From contig CALCCV010000028.1 of assembly GCA_937900305.1 (NCBI GenBank), positions 1 to 21,438 on the forward strand: a stretch of 21,438 nucleotides of DNA, read 5' to 3'. The notes beneath the pieces were generated by a model, which saw nothing but the letters and a program-made list of their open reading frames with translations, did no database searches and was not told where the DNA came from. Numbering within the stretch: the stretch's first letter is position 1; the number at the start of each line of letters is the position of its first letter. Shown piece after piece: positions 7,146 through 14,677 of the stretch. This DNA comes from an uncultured Pseudobdellovibrionaceae bacterium (GTDB lineage Bacteria; Bdellovibrionota; Bdellovibrionia; Bdellovibrionales; Bdellovibrionaceae). Both the position numbers and the translations under genes were made by a program.

Positions 7146-8570
7146 TCAGGCGTTTGCAAAAGCCGGAAGGTCGATCAGGAAGCACGTGTTTTTTGCGAGT
7201 GTGTCACCGCACAGGTGGCCGCCATGCCGTTGAATCAAGTTCGCAGAAATTTGGAGACCGATACCATTTCCCTTGTCACCTTTGTTTGAGGTGGGGTGAA
7301 GAAGAAGGGCCTCCACCTGGTCCGGTGAAAGATCTCCACAATCAGAAATCCGCAAATGGACACGCTGAAGATGAGCTCGAGCTGAAATTGAAATCCAAGG
7401 ATTTTCTTTTTGGGAAATGGCGTCCATCGAGTTGCGAATCAAATTGCCAAGCACCAGTTGCAGTTGAACAAAGTTTCCATGAACACGCAGATTGGAATCA
7501 ACATCCATTTTCAGGTTTTGCAAGTTGCGTTCGCGCAGCTGGGGGGTCATCAATTCGACGGCCTCGTGAATCAATTTGCTGACCGGAATGGATTCGGCAT
7601 CCTGCACTTCGGTGCCGCGCAAAAGCGCGAGATAGCTGTTGATGATGGTGATCATCGTTTCCGAACTTTTCCTCAGGCGATTCAGGCAGGCGCCAATGTT
7701 AGGAGCTTTTTCGATTTGATTTTCGTACCAGCTCGTTAAGAGGTAAATATCGATGGTCATGACCGACAAGGGGTTGCGAATGTCGTGGACAATTCCGCCC
7801 GTCATGAACGCAGCAGCTGCGCGCTTTGACGTTTCCGACACCTGGTCCTGCAGTCCCTGCCATTTCTTTCGATTGAGCCGCTGGTAGTAGAGCCGGATCC
7901 GCAGAACTTCGGGCAATCCACCAAAAGCCAGAAGGGAATAGGCCGTCGTTGGCACAATGAAATTATAAATCGTTAAATCATGCAGAATGAAAACGGCATT
8001 GAGAAAAATTCCAGCTAAAATCAACGGCTCATAAATTCGGTGTTTCCACATCTGCTGGCAAAAACAAAAGAAGACTAGAAATTTGACGGTGATGGCAAAG
8101 AAAGCAAGGGTCAAACCATACGAATTGGGAGTGCCTCGATAGAAATTTAAAAGATCGGTTTTGTTGACATTGCGGGCGATGAGTTCAAAGAGAAAGGGTT
8201 GAAAAATGAGAGAGGCGAGGAGGTTGGCGGTGCAAATGACGAATATCAAAACAGTTGCCCACGTCAAAACCTGCAATGACTTTGAATGAATCGACAAAAA
8301 GCGACGAAGAGAAAAAAGATAACAGACGTTGAAAATGGAAATCAGAAAGTAAATAACCGAATTTGCTTGCAAGGTTTCCTGCAGCCAAATTAGGTGATAG
8401 CTCGAAACCCAGGCGAAGCCGGTTATCAGCGCAGCCGCGAAAGTCATTGCCACAAAGAAATGCGCTCCATCTTCGCGATGCACTTGGTGATCTCTCAACG
8501 AAAGAAAGCCGCTGATGACAAGAAATACGAAGAAACAAAACAAAAGTTCTAAGTAAAATCTAACTAACAT
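7146..8570 (-). CDS. Sensor histidine kinase with seven-helix membrane domain (orphan)
   Basis: The protein has 474 residues from the ATG at 8570. That start begins directly with the first membrane helix, but its ribosome site is poor, and a TTG start at 8678 adding 36 residues cannot be excluded. The N-terminal half has about seven hydrophobic helices, like 7TM sensor domains. A linker helix (VSETSKRAAAAF) leads to a HisKA-type H-box GGIVHDIRNPLS with the predicted phospho-histidine at residue 262. The ATPase domain has an N-box (GNLIRNSMDAI, Asn380), a shortened G1 box (ISDCGDLSP, where DxGxG is expected) and an intact G2 box (GNGIGLQI, about 434). It would autophosphorylate and signal to a response regulator, but none is encoded nearby. 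The ligand is unknown. Confidence 0.88.
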   Translation of the reverse strand: MLVRFYLELLFCFFVFLVISGFLSLRDHQVHREDGAHFFVAMTFAAALITGFAWVSSYHLIWLQETLQANSVIYFLISIFNVCYLFSLRRFLSIHSKSLQVLTWATVLIFVICTANLLASLIFQPFLFELIARNVNKTDLLNFYRGTPNSYGLTLAFFAITVKFLVFFCFCQQMWKHRIYEPLILAGIFLNAVFILHDLTIYNFIVPTTAYSLLAFGGLPEVLRIRLYYQRLNRKKWQGLQDQVSETSKRAAAAFMTGGIVHDIRNPLSVMTIDIYLLTSWYENQIEKAPNIGACLNRLRKSSETMITIINSYLALLRGTEVQDAESIPVSKLIHEAVELMTPQLRERNLQNLKMDVDSNLRVHGNFVQLQLVLGNLIRNSMDAISQKENPWISISARAHLQRVHLRISDCGDLSPDQVEALLLHPTSNKGDKGNGIGLQISANLIQRHGGHLCGDTLAKNTCFLIDLPAFANA

Positions 8571-8720
8571 TCTTGAACTTTCGATGTTGACTAACCGCGA
8601 GTCAATCCAGATAGAACAGTGCGCAGCCACAGAATAAAAATTTGACTCCCAATTCTGCCTCTCTGTAGAAATAACCAAGACCTTTAAATATAAGCCAATA
8701 ATAGGGTTTGGCGTTTCTAC

Positions 8721-8739
8721 CAGGCACCGTAAATGCCTG
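8721..8739 (+). promoter_or_regulatory. Hairpin just upstream of the nuclease ribosome site
   Basis: CAGGCA (8721-8726) pairs perfectly with TGCCTG (8734-8739) across a 7-base loop, ending six bases before the GAGGAG ribosome site (8745-8750) of the gene at 8756. It could stabilise the leader or tune translation. A clean promoter was not identified in the 185-base divergent gap 8571-8755. Confidence 0.4.
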
Positions 8740-8755
8740 ACTACGAGGAGGACTC

Positions 8756-9244
8756 ATGCGGGGTATTTTATTCCTGTTGGGATTCACTGGTTCATTGGTG
8801 TTTTCAATCACCGGTTTGGCCAAGGGGGACTTTCCCACCGGTCCCGATCTGTCTCTCACCCCGGGCTCTCTTTGTCAGTCTGCTGACGAAATCAGATATC
8901 CTGAAAAGATCTCCTACTGTCGCCGCGACGTGAGCACGGGCACTAAGCGTCAAATCATCAAGGAGTATGATGAAGAGTTGGGCTATCGGGTAGGATCTTT
9001 GAATCGGCAAGATTTTAAAATCGACCATTACATTCCCCTCTGTGCTGGTGGTAGCAATTCGCGCAACAACCTCTGGCCGCAACATGAATCGGTGTTCAAC
9101 GTCACTGATCCTCTTGAACAGCTGATGTGTGAAAAGATGGCAGACGGAGTTCTTGCGCAAAAAGAAGCGGTGGATTTGATTCGCGAGGCGAAGGCCGATT
9201 TGTCGACAGTGCCAGGGATCATCGAACACCTGCGTGCACTCTGA
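8756..9244 (+). CDS. Secreted HNH-family endonuclease
   Basis: The protein has 162 residues from the ATG at 8756 with a strong GAGGAGG site four bases upstream. A Sec signal peptide (MRGILFLLGFTGSLVFSI, cleavage after GLA, about residue 22) exports it. The diagnostic stretch is FKIDHYIPLCAGGS followed by NNLWPQ: Asp90-His91, the GGS turn at 98-100 and Asn104/105-Leu-Trp-Pro. These are the conserved core of small HNH nucleases, in which the His acts as general base and the Asn and neighbouring residues hold the metal. Downstream, the DPLEQLMCEKMADG and KEAVDLIREA helices also match the family. Four mature cysteines (40, 55, 96, 125) fit an extracytoplasmic enzyme. It likely degrades DNA or RNA outside the cytoplasm, for nutrition or, in a predator, prey nucleic acid (inference). 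No immunity gene is adjacent. Confidence 0.85.
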   Translation: MRGILFLLGFTGSLVFSITGLAKGDFPTGPDLSLTPGSLCQSADEIRYPEKISYCRRDVSTGTKRQIIKEYDEELGYRVGSLNRQDFKIDHYIPLCAGGSNSRNNLWPQHESVFNVTDPLEQLMCEKMADGVLAQKEAVDLIREAKADLSTVPGIIEHLRAL

Positions 9245-9351
9245 TTTTTCACAGCGGTTTTAAAAGATTTTAGAAATTCAGTTGGCGAGAATGCAAATCA
9301 GGTGGACCATTTGCAATCCCCAAGTGGGCTTTTTGAAAGGAACGGGTCGCA

Positions 9352-9924
9352 ATGAAAAACGCTATGAAACACGCAATGAAAAACAATGTCAGAAAAGTAG
9401 TCAGCGGAGTCGTCGGTCGCTCTGTTTCCGCAATTGCAATCCTGATTTTAGGGACCACGGTCAGCCACTCGACTTTTGCGCAGGTCGGAGCCACGGCTGA
9501 AGCGAAAATGGAAGCGAAGAGTGGCTCGAAAGCCAAGGGCACGGTGATGTTTGAAGAGACCGCGGCGGGACTGAAAGTCAGCTACGATCTGAGTGGTTTG
9601 GCTAAGAGTTCAAAGCTGGGATTTCACATTCACGAAAAGGGGGATTGCGGCGGCAAAGATGCGAAAGCGGCCGGAAAGCATTACAAAGAAATCGCTCCCA
9701 CTGGTGGCACCTCGACAGACAATCCGCAAAAGTACGCGGGTGATTTGCCCGAAATCGACTCTGATGCGCAAGGTGTAGCGAAAGGGTCTTTCGAAATCTC
9801 TCAAGTGTCTTTGAAAAAAGATCACCCGATTGAGGGTCTTGCTTTGATTATTCACGGTGGACCGGACGACGTCACAAAAAAATCTGCGCCACGAATTGCG
9901 TGCGGAATCATTAAGTCCATGTAG
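9352..9924 (+). CDS. sodC: Periplasmic Cu/Zn-type superoxide dismutase lacking two zinc ligands
   Basis: The protein has 190 residues. The start is ATG 9352 (AAGGA about ten bases upstream); ATGs at 9364 and 9376 are in frame and usable too. A long signal peptide ends after STFA, about residue 43. The enzyme converts superoxide to peroxide and oxygen. Copper ligands of the family are present: His92 and His94 (GFHIHEKGDC), His110 (GKHYKE) and His168 (IIHGG). The disulfide pair Cys99/Cys184 and the active-site Arg181 (RIACGII) are present. Of the zinc ligands, the bridging His110 and Asp131 (AGDLPEI) remain, but the His expected just before AGDLP is Tyr128 and no His occurs between 111 and 127. 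This suggests a copper-only or zinc-poor enzyme. It lies 107 bases after the nuclease gene on the same strand. Confidence 0.9.
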   Translation: MKNAMKHAMKNNVRKVVSGVVGRSVSAIAILILGTTVSHSTFAQVGATAEAKMEAKSGSKAKGTVMFEETAAGLKVSYDLSGLAKSSKLGFHIHEKGDCGGKDAKAAGKHYKEIAPTGGTSTDNPQKYAGDLPEIDSDAQGVAKGSFEISQVSLKKDHPIEGLALIIHGGPDDVTKKSAPRIACGIIKSM

Positions 9925-9994
9925 GGAGTGTTGATCTCTTAACCAGGCTAGTTTTGGCCGTGAGCGTGGAGGCTGTGGCAACTCCGTGCCGGTC

Positions 9995-10870
9995 TCACGT
10001 TGGGACGTGGTTGCCGTATTTGTTCTCTAGGGCTCGCAAGCCAAAATGATAGCGCGCGGTTTGACTGAAAAAATCTGCGAAGGCGGCGTTGATAAGCCCT
10101 CCACCGGCAGCTCCAATCACCGGCAGCAGTTCGGCCATGGCCTTTTGAGAGACGGCCGCCTCAAATCGAATTCCAATTCGTGAAAGCAGGCGGGCTAAAA
10201 TCGGCAAAGAGCCTTGATCTATTCGGCGAAGGAGTTGGGCTACGGTTTGGCCTGAGAGAAGGGGTGCGGCCTCTTTGATAAATTGGTTAAAGGCAATCCG
10301 TGACGTCCAGTAGGCAGACTCAATCGCATCATCTTGGTCTGTCTTTGCCGAACCTAAACTTAAAATGTAGAGGCACTCCAGTTGTATTTCGGGTTTGCTG
10401 AGGTCAAATCCAAATTCTGCTGCGGTGGCTGCAATCGATCTCAGTATCAACCCAGTTGTCAGCGGCAATTCCACCGGCAGTGAGAGCCATCCCACGAAAC
10501 CACCAACGGCGCCGGAACCAAATGCAGCTGCCGTATGAATTCGAGACGTAAATTTGGATTTTTGCAAAGCCTTGGCCATATCTTCGGAAGGTCGGGGGCG
10601 AAGCGAGGTCAACACCAGTTGAAATCCTTTCCGTAGCGCTGCTTCTGTAGCTCGATGTACGATTCGCTGGTGTTTCTCAGGCAGGGCGTTCAGAAGTTTT
10701 TCAGCGGGCCGCCCGAGCAAACTAGCCATTCGAATCAAGAAACTTGGTTCTTCCAAAAATCTCTGAGCGGCTTGAATAAATTCTCGCTCGGTTTCCGAAC
10801 AGAGCTCTGTGTTGATATTCGGTGGCGCAGGGTTCTGTTGCGATTTTTTTTTATCTTGCGTGTCGGTCAT
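9995..10870 (-). CDS. EcsC-family protein
   Basis: The protein has 291 residues from the ATG at 10870. The ribosome site is weak, but no better start is near. The family is recognised from the central pattern: a glycine/alanine-rich hydrophobic segment (AAAFGSGAVGGFVGWLSL, about 114-131), then VELPLTTGLILRSIAATAAEFGFDL and PEIQLECLYILSLGS, and a second hydrophobic GAAGGGLINAAF near residue 255. EcsC proteins are named after the third gene of the Bacillus ecs ABC transporter operon. Their function is not established, and stand-alone copies are common in proteobacteria. No transporter genes are nearby. The hydrophobic segments suggest peripheral membrane association. It converges on sodC and diverges from the lipoprotein gene at 10950. 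Confidence 0.88.
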   Translation of the reverse strand: MTDTQDKKKSQQNPAPPNINTELCSETEREFIQAAQRFLEEPSFLIRMASLLGRPAEKLLNALPEKHQRIVHRATEAALRKGFQLVLTSLRPRPSEDMAKALQKSKFTSRIHTAAAFGSGAVGGFVGWLSLPVELPLTTGLILRSIAATAAEFGFDLSKPEIQLECLYILSLGSAKTDQDDAIESAYWTSRIAFNQFIKEAAPLLSGQTVAQLLRRIDQGSLPILARLLSRIGIRFEAAVSQKAMAELLPVIGAAGGGLINAAFADFFSQTARYHFGLRALENKYGNHVPT

Positions 10871-10949
10871 GAAAGGATTGAATCATGAGTGGCAAAAAAT
10901 AGCAGGTCGAGAGTTGCCGAACTCTCCTAAATCGGTCAAAATTCAAATT

Positions 10950-11420
10950 ATGAAACTGATTTTGTTTTTTATTGTGGCTTCCTGCTCTTTCTTTCTGCCG
11001 GCTTGTGTAACAGAGTCCGAAGTGCCCCAGACTGAGCGATACACACTGACAAAAAAAGAGCTCGAGACTCACGGCGCGAAGGTTTTTGAAGGTTCCAAAG
11101 CCAAGGTGAGTACAGCCGCGGAAGAGGCTTTGAAAACCATGGGGTACACTATTTCCACGCGCGATCCCAAACGTGGATTGATTGTCACAGAACCGATGTC
11201 GATCACAGGAGTTGTTGAAAACCGTGCTAGCCGACAGCAGTTTCGAAAATACGTGATCTCTGTCGAAGGCACTGCCGAGCGCGCAAAGGTCACCGCCAAG
11301 CCTGTCCTTCTTTCAGGCACCAAAGACATCTCTTCACAGAAAGTTTGGACTCTCGACGGCCCCGAAGGCGAAAAGGTTCGCTGGGAAAAGTACTTCGAAC
11401 TCGTGGGGCACTTTCTTTAG
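10950..11420 (+). CDS. Small lipoprotein, possibly BamC-like fold
   Basis: The protein has 156 residues from the ATG at 10950, chosen because it begins with a lipoprotein signal: MKLILFFIVASCSFF and the lipobox LPAC with the lipidated Cys at residue 19. There is no clear Shine-Dalgarno site. An upstream in-frame ATG at 10869 would put 27 residues ahead of the signal and is disfavoured. The mature region shows the pattern of an alternating helix-strand unit (KVSTAAEEALKTMGYTISTRDPKRGLIVTEP), which resembles helix-grip modules seen in BamC/NlpB-like lipoproteins; that similarity is structural inference only. It ends about 100 bases before the CNNM gene on the same strand and may share its transcript. 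Confidence 0.78.
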   Translation: MKLILFFIVASCSFFLPACVTESEVPQTERYTLTKKELETHGAKVFEGSKAKVSTAAEEALKTMGYTISTRDPKRGLIVTEPMSITGVVENRASRQQFRKYVISVEGTAERAKVTAKPVLLSGTKDISSQKVWTLDGPEGEKVRWEKYFELVGHFL

Positions 11421-11517
11421 GCACCAATGGAGCTGCTCAAAACAGTTCTCTCTCGAAGGCCGTTCATGTCGGCGGGTCCACTTGCGTTTTTGTTAAATCT
11501 AGGCAATTGTTTTTTCG

Positions 11518-12579
11518 ATGGACCCTGACCCCGGTATTTTAGTTCCTCTTCTTTTTGTACTCATTTCATTTTTGTTGGTTGGCTTGAACGGCTTTTTCGT
11601 CGCCGCGGAATTTGCAATTGTCAAAGTTCGAAGGACGAGGCTCGAAGAGTTGGTGGGCCAGGGGCACAGCGCTGCTCGCATTTCAATTCTTTGCGTTGAT
11701 CAGCTGGACGAATATCTGTCAGCCACTCAGCTCGGTATTACGCTTGTCAGTTTAGCGCTGGGTTGGATTGGGGAAGAGTCTTTCTTTCGTCTTTTTGAAA
11801 TCGGATTTTCGGGAGTTTTGGCCGGCCATGAAGACACCCTTCATGGTGTGTCCTTGGCCTTGTCGTTTTTTGTGATCACACTTCTTCATGTGGTTTTGGG
11901 AGAACTCGTTCCGAAGAGCATGGCCATTCAACGGGCCGAAAAAATCACGCTGCTGGTGGCAAAGCCTCTGCGCCTGTTTTACAAGGTCGCATCGCCCTTG
12001 ATTCGAATTTTCAGTTGGATCGCAGCCTTGGTGCTTCGCCGCATTGGCTATAGTGGGGATGAAGAGAGCGCACTGTCTGAAGAAGAGTTGAAACTTGTCA
12101 TGAAAGAGTCTCACGAAGAAGGAATCATCTCAGATAGTGAAGCCCAAATTATTCATCAGGCTTTTCAGTTTTCCGATAAGCGGGCGCGCGATATTATGAT
12201 TCCTCTGAAAGATGTGGAGTTTTTGTCTTTAAAGAAATCGCTCGAAGAAAATCTGGTGGTGACTCAAACGAGCTATTACACCAGATTTCCGGTTGTGGCA
12301 GATGACTTGCAAAATATCGTCGGCGTCGCGCATATGAAAGATTTTTTAAGAGGTTTGACGAAAGAGAGTTCAATGACCGCAATTCACAGCTCTTTGAGAC
12401 CTCCTGTTTTTGTCGATGCCTCGATGAAACAAGATCAGCTGATGAAACTTATGAATAAAACTCGAAATCACTTGGTGATTGTCCAGGAATCAAAGACCAA
12501 ACAGAATCTAGGTATCGTCACGCTGGAAGATATTCTCGAAGATCTGGTGGGCGAAATCACCGACGAGCATGGCAACTAG
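11518..12579 (+). CDS. CNNM (DUF21)/CBS-pair membrane protein, hemolysin C/CorC relative
   Basis: The protein has 353 residues from the ATG at 11518 (no strong ribosome site). The N-terminal CNNM domain spans about residues 8-190, with the hallmarks LNGFFVAAEFAIV, ATQLGITLVSLALGWIGE and LGELVPKSMAIQ. An acidic linker (EESALSEEELKLVMKESHEEG) follows. A CBS pair begins near residue 222 (ARDIMIPLKDVEFL) and runs to LGIVTLEDILEDLVGEI. Family members act as ion transporters or regulators, Mg2+ or Co2+ efflux being the usual proposal, with the CBS pair sensing nucleotides. The 'hemolysin' name is historical. The chain stops right after the CBS pair, so the C-terminal CorC_HlyC domain found in many homologues (about 430 residues) is absent; shorter forms of this kind do exist. 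It converges on the DUF4423 gene. Confidence 0.93.
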   Translation: MDPDPGILVPLLFVLISFLLVGLNGFFVAAEFAIVKVRRTRLEELVGQGHSAARISILCVDQLDEYLSATQLGITLVSLALGWIGEESFFRLFEIGFSGVLAGHEDTLHGVSLALSFFVITLLHVVLGELVPKSMAIQRAEKITLLVAKPLRLFYKVASPLIRIFSWIAALVLRRIGYSGDEESALSEEELKLVMKESHEEGIISDSEAQIIHQAFQFSDKRARDIMIPLKDVEFLSLKKSLEENLVVTQTSYYTRFPVVADDLQNIVGVAHMKDFLRGLTKESSMTAIHSSLRPPVFVDASMKQDQLMKLMNKTRNHLVIVQESKTKQNLGIVTLEDILEDLVGEITDEHGN

Positions 12580-12650
12580 CGAAAAAACGTCTCATTCAAG
12601 GCGTCGCGATTTCAAGGTGGTTTGCCCCTTCGTTTAGCTCCATCGTTTGT

Positions 12651-13688
12651 TCATTCATTCGGTGGGGGACTGAACTGCAGAGTAGGGAAGAGGGAATCCG
12701 TTTCGAATATCGATACGCCCAGAGCAATGACTCGATCGTTGCCGCCCTCCTCATTTTCTTTGATTTCGATTTTTTCCGCAATGATCGATCGAACATTTTC
12801 AAAAAAACGAAAGTACTCAGCTCTCACTTTTTCAAGTTGAGAATCTGAAATGGAAAAAAACAAGTGGCCAAATAGATCTTTTTGCGGTGGCGAGGTGAGC
12901 ATCTCCACTTTCGTCATGGCCGCGCGATTGAGAAAAGCCTTTTGCTGCTTAGAGACTTCAAAGTTTCCACGGGTGTCGGTGTTCTGCGCTCGAATGGCAT
13001 AGAGACCATCTATCATTTGGATGAGATTCAACTTTTCGCAGAGGGAAAGAATTTTTTCGATCTCCGCTGCAGGGGCGCCAATCCATTGGGCCAATTTCAG
13101 AGTGCTATGGGCCGGAAGGTTTTGATACTTTTTTAATTCGAGGTAACGAAGCACCAAGGAAAATCCAGGGAAAGACTTTGCCAACTCGGCTTCGATCGTT
13201 TCACGATCCTCTAAAATTTTCAGTTCGGGTAAAGTGAGCTGCGGAGCCAGGGTCTTCACAAATTTTACAAAAAGAGATCGGCGAAAGTTATAAAGAACCC
13301 AGAAGAAATCGGGAAGTGTCGGTTGGGTTTTTCCCTGTGTCCATCGGGCGATGACAAAGCGGTTCAATCCCAATCGTTTGGCCACCACGTTGGCTTTCGT
13401 CCCGGTGAGCAAAATCAGTATCAGTTTCTGGGAATCCTCTGGCAGGAGATTGGGCTGGTAGGTCACAAGCTCAAGAGCTTGCGGCAAGGGGGCCTTTGTG
13501 ACGTCTGCGAACTTGACAAAGTCGGTCCAGCGCATCGGTCGCTCGGCGGTTTCCCATCGACTGATTTGGTTGACGTGCACACCCAGTCTCTCCGCCAAAA
13601 GTTTTTGGGGAGAATTGTTTCGCAATGTTTTTAGAAGTTGCGCAGCAATCCCGATCATCTGCTCTTGAGTCAATTTTGTAGCTAGCAT
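12651..13688 (-). CDS. DUF4423/TIGR02147-type transcriptional regulator with two HTH motifs
   Basis: The protein has 345 residues from the ATG at 13688. The N-terminal part contains two helix-turn-helix units of the Cro/XRE type: PQKLLAERLGVHVNQISRWE (about 27-46) and KANVVAKRLGLNRFVIARW (about 98-116). Both have the usual A..LG....I.RW spacing. The C-terminal part (about 165-320) matches the DUF4423 pattern: KKYQNL, a winged-helix-like segment (AEIEKILSLCEKLNLIQMIDGLYAI), LNRAAM, and the late FFSISDSQLEKVRAEYFRFF helix. Such regulators are expanded in Bdellovibrio and Fibrobacter and their targets are mostly unknown. A tandem repeat and an inverted repeat lie immediately upstream, consistent with autoregulation (inference). 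Confidence 0.85.
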   Translation of the reverse strand: MLATKLTQEQMIGIAAQLLKTLRNNSPQKLLAERLGVHVNQISRWETAERPMRWTDFVKFADVTKAPLPQALELVTYQPNLLPEDSQKLILILLTGTKANVVAKRLGLNRFVIARWTQGKTQPTLPDFFWVLYNFRRSLFVKFVKTLAPQLTLPELKILEDRETIEAELAKSFPGFSLVLRYLELKKYQNLPAHSTLKLAQWIGAPAAEIEKILSLCEKLNLIQMIDGLYAIRAQNTDTRGNFEVSKQQKAFLNRAAMTKVEMLTSPPQKDLFGHLFFSISDSQLEKVRAEYFRFFENVRSIIAEKIEIKENEEGGNDRVIALGVSIFETDSLFPTLQFSPPPNE

Positions 13689-13702
13689 CGCTCACCCGTC
13701 TG

Positions 13703-13718
13703 TGCACATCAACGTGCA
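13703..13718. promoter_or_regulatory. Inverted repeat upstream of the DUF4423 regulator, candidate operator
   Basis: TGCAC, six bases, GTGCA: the half-sites are exact reverse complements and lie 15 bases before the ATG of the regulator. The left half also lies in an 8-bp palindrome, TGTGCACA (13701-13708). The size and position fit an autoregulatory site for a dimeric HTH protein. Confidence 0.4.
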
Positions 13719-13735
13719 AAAAAACTGCAAAACAC

Positions 13736-13757
13736 TTTTCTATTTATTTTCTATTTA
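13736..13757. repeat. Perfect tandem repeat of an 11-mer, one helical turn apart
   Basis: TTTTCTATTTA is repeated head to tail (13736-13746, 13747-13757), about 50-70 bases upstream of the regulator start and about 200 bases upstream of the gene at 13960. An 11-base period puts both copies on the same face of the helix. The stretch is A/T-rich and could be curved DNA, a phased binding site, or contain the regulator's promoter. Confidence 0.6.
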
Positions 13758-13959
13758 ATAGTCCATGACCTGAAATGCAAACATCAGAGAGAAAATATCA
13801 CGACTCGCTCTGATTTTTTTGTCGAGTTGGTGATCGACTGTCTTTCATTTTTCGTTTTCCGAAGCCTTAAACTGAAACCGTTGCAACTCGGCCTGGTTTC
13901 GCATTTGCAATTTATAAAATTCGTTAATTTGGAATTATCCAACTTACAAGGAGAAGAAG

Positions 13960-14265
13960 ATGAAAAAAAATATTCTTACTGCTGTCGTGCCCCAATTGGT
14001 TCTCGTGATCGCCACACTCGGGGCCTGCGTCGCGAGTCAGGCCGCCACCGCTGAAGAGGGGACAGAGCGGACCAATGCGGCTCTAAAAGTATTCGGAGAG
14101 AAATGCTATAACGAAGGAACTTATGCTTTGGCCGGCAATGTGGCTGGCCAGGGACTTTATACGTTTGAAGATATGTCGCCGGCAATGATGGACGACAGTA
14201 TCTTTCCAAAAGTGATTCTAGAGATGGCGAAGTGTTTAGAGAAGGAATTGGAAACTAAGAAATAG
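13960..14265 (+). CDS. Small exported protein of unknown function
   Basis: The protein has 101 residues from the ATG at 13960, with AAGGAG (13948-13953) six bases upstream. A Sec signal peptide (MKKNILTAVV, core LVLVIATLGACVA, cleavage near SQAA, about residue 29) is followed by about 72 residues. These hold two cysteines (49 and 92), which could form one disulfide, and a charged C-terminal helix (LEMAKCLEKELETKK). I do not recognise a family. It is transcribed away from the DUF4423 regulator across a 271-base region that contains the repeats, so it may be one of that regulator's targets (inference). Confidence 0.75.
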   Translation: MKKNILTAVVPQLVLVIATLGACVASQAATAEEGTERTNAALKVFGEKCYNEGTYALAGNVAGQGLYTFEDMSPAMMDDSIFPKVILEMAKCLEKELETKK

Positions 14266-14305
14266 GGCCCTTCTTGCTGGTCCATCTTTTCATTTGAAAT
14301 TAATT

Positions 14306-14340
14306 GAATTGAAGGCGTGCGCTTGCGCGTCTTCAAATTC
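14306..14340 (+). terminator. Terminator-like hairpin after the small exported-protein gene
   Basis: GAATTGAAG (14306-14314) pairs with CTTCAAATTC (14331-14340, one bulge), and the GC-rich interior GCGTGC/GCGCGT extends the stem to about 15 bp. The downstream sequence is only weakly T-rich (GATTTT), so it may act as a terminator or simply protect the 3' end. Confidence 0.5.
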
Positions 14341-14677
14341 GATTTTGGTGAATGCAATTTCGCAATTTTAAATTCTTTTTATTTCAGGTTCATTGAGTCG
14401 ACAGCGAGATGTGGTCGAGTTAATCCGGATTCGCTCAACCATTTCTCATAAGCACCTGGCCTCCGTCGTCGATGGTCAGAAGTCCTTCCAGACATGCTTA
14501 GTGCTTTGAACTTCGCAGATCTCTGCAAAAGGCAGCTGGCAACTCTCTTCGCATGACAGACTGGTAGTGAGTAGAAGCAACGCCGCCGCGGGAGTGCAAG
14601 GATTATCTCATTTCGAAACAGGTCCATGCTTTGCAATGAATCTCATCAGGCTTGCTCGCCGTGCATGAGGAGTGTTT
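14341..14677. other. Intergenic region, no gene recognised
   Basis: This is about 337 bases between the hairpin and the start of the gene at 14678. A minus-strand open frame (14379-14636, 85 codons) is arginine-rich, has no ribosome site and matches nothing I recognise. The region presumably holds the promoter for the 14678-16607 pair. No convincing boxes were identified. Confidence 0.4.

Noticed and set aside
7410..7739. Plus-strand open frames antisense to the histidine kinase
   Set aside because: The minus-strand frame encodes a full kinase with all major boxes, so these are shadows of it.
14379..14636. Minus-strand open frame of 85 codons
   Set aside because: Arginine-rich, no ribosome site and no recognised motif. 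I treated the stretch as noncoding.
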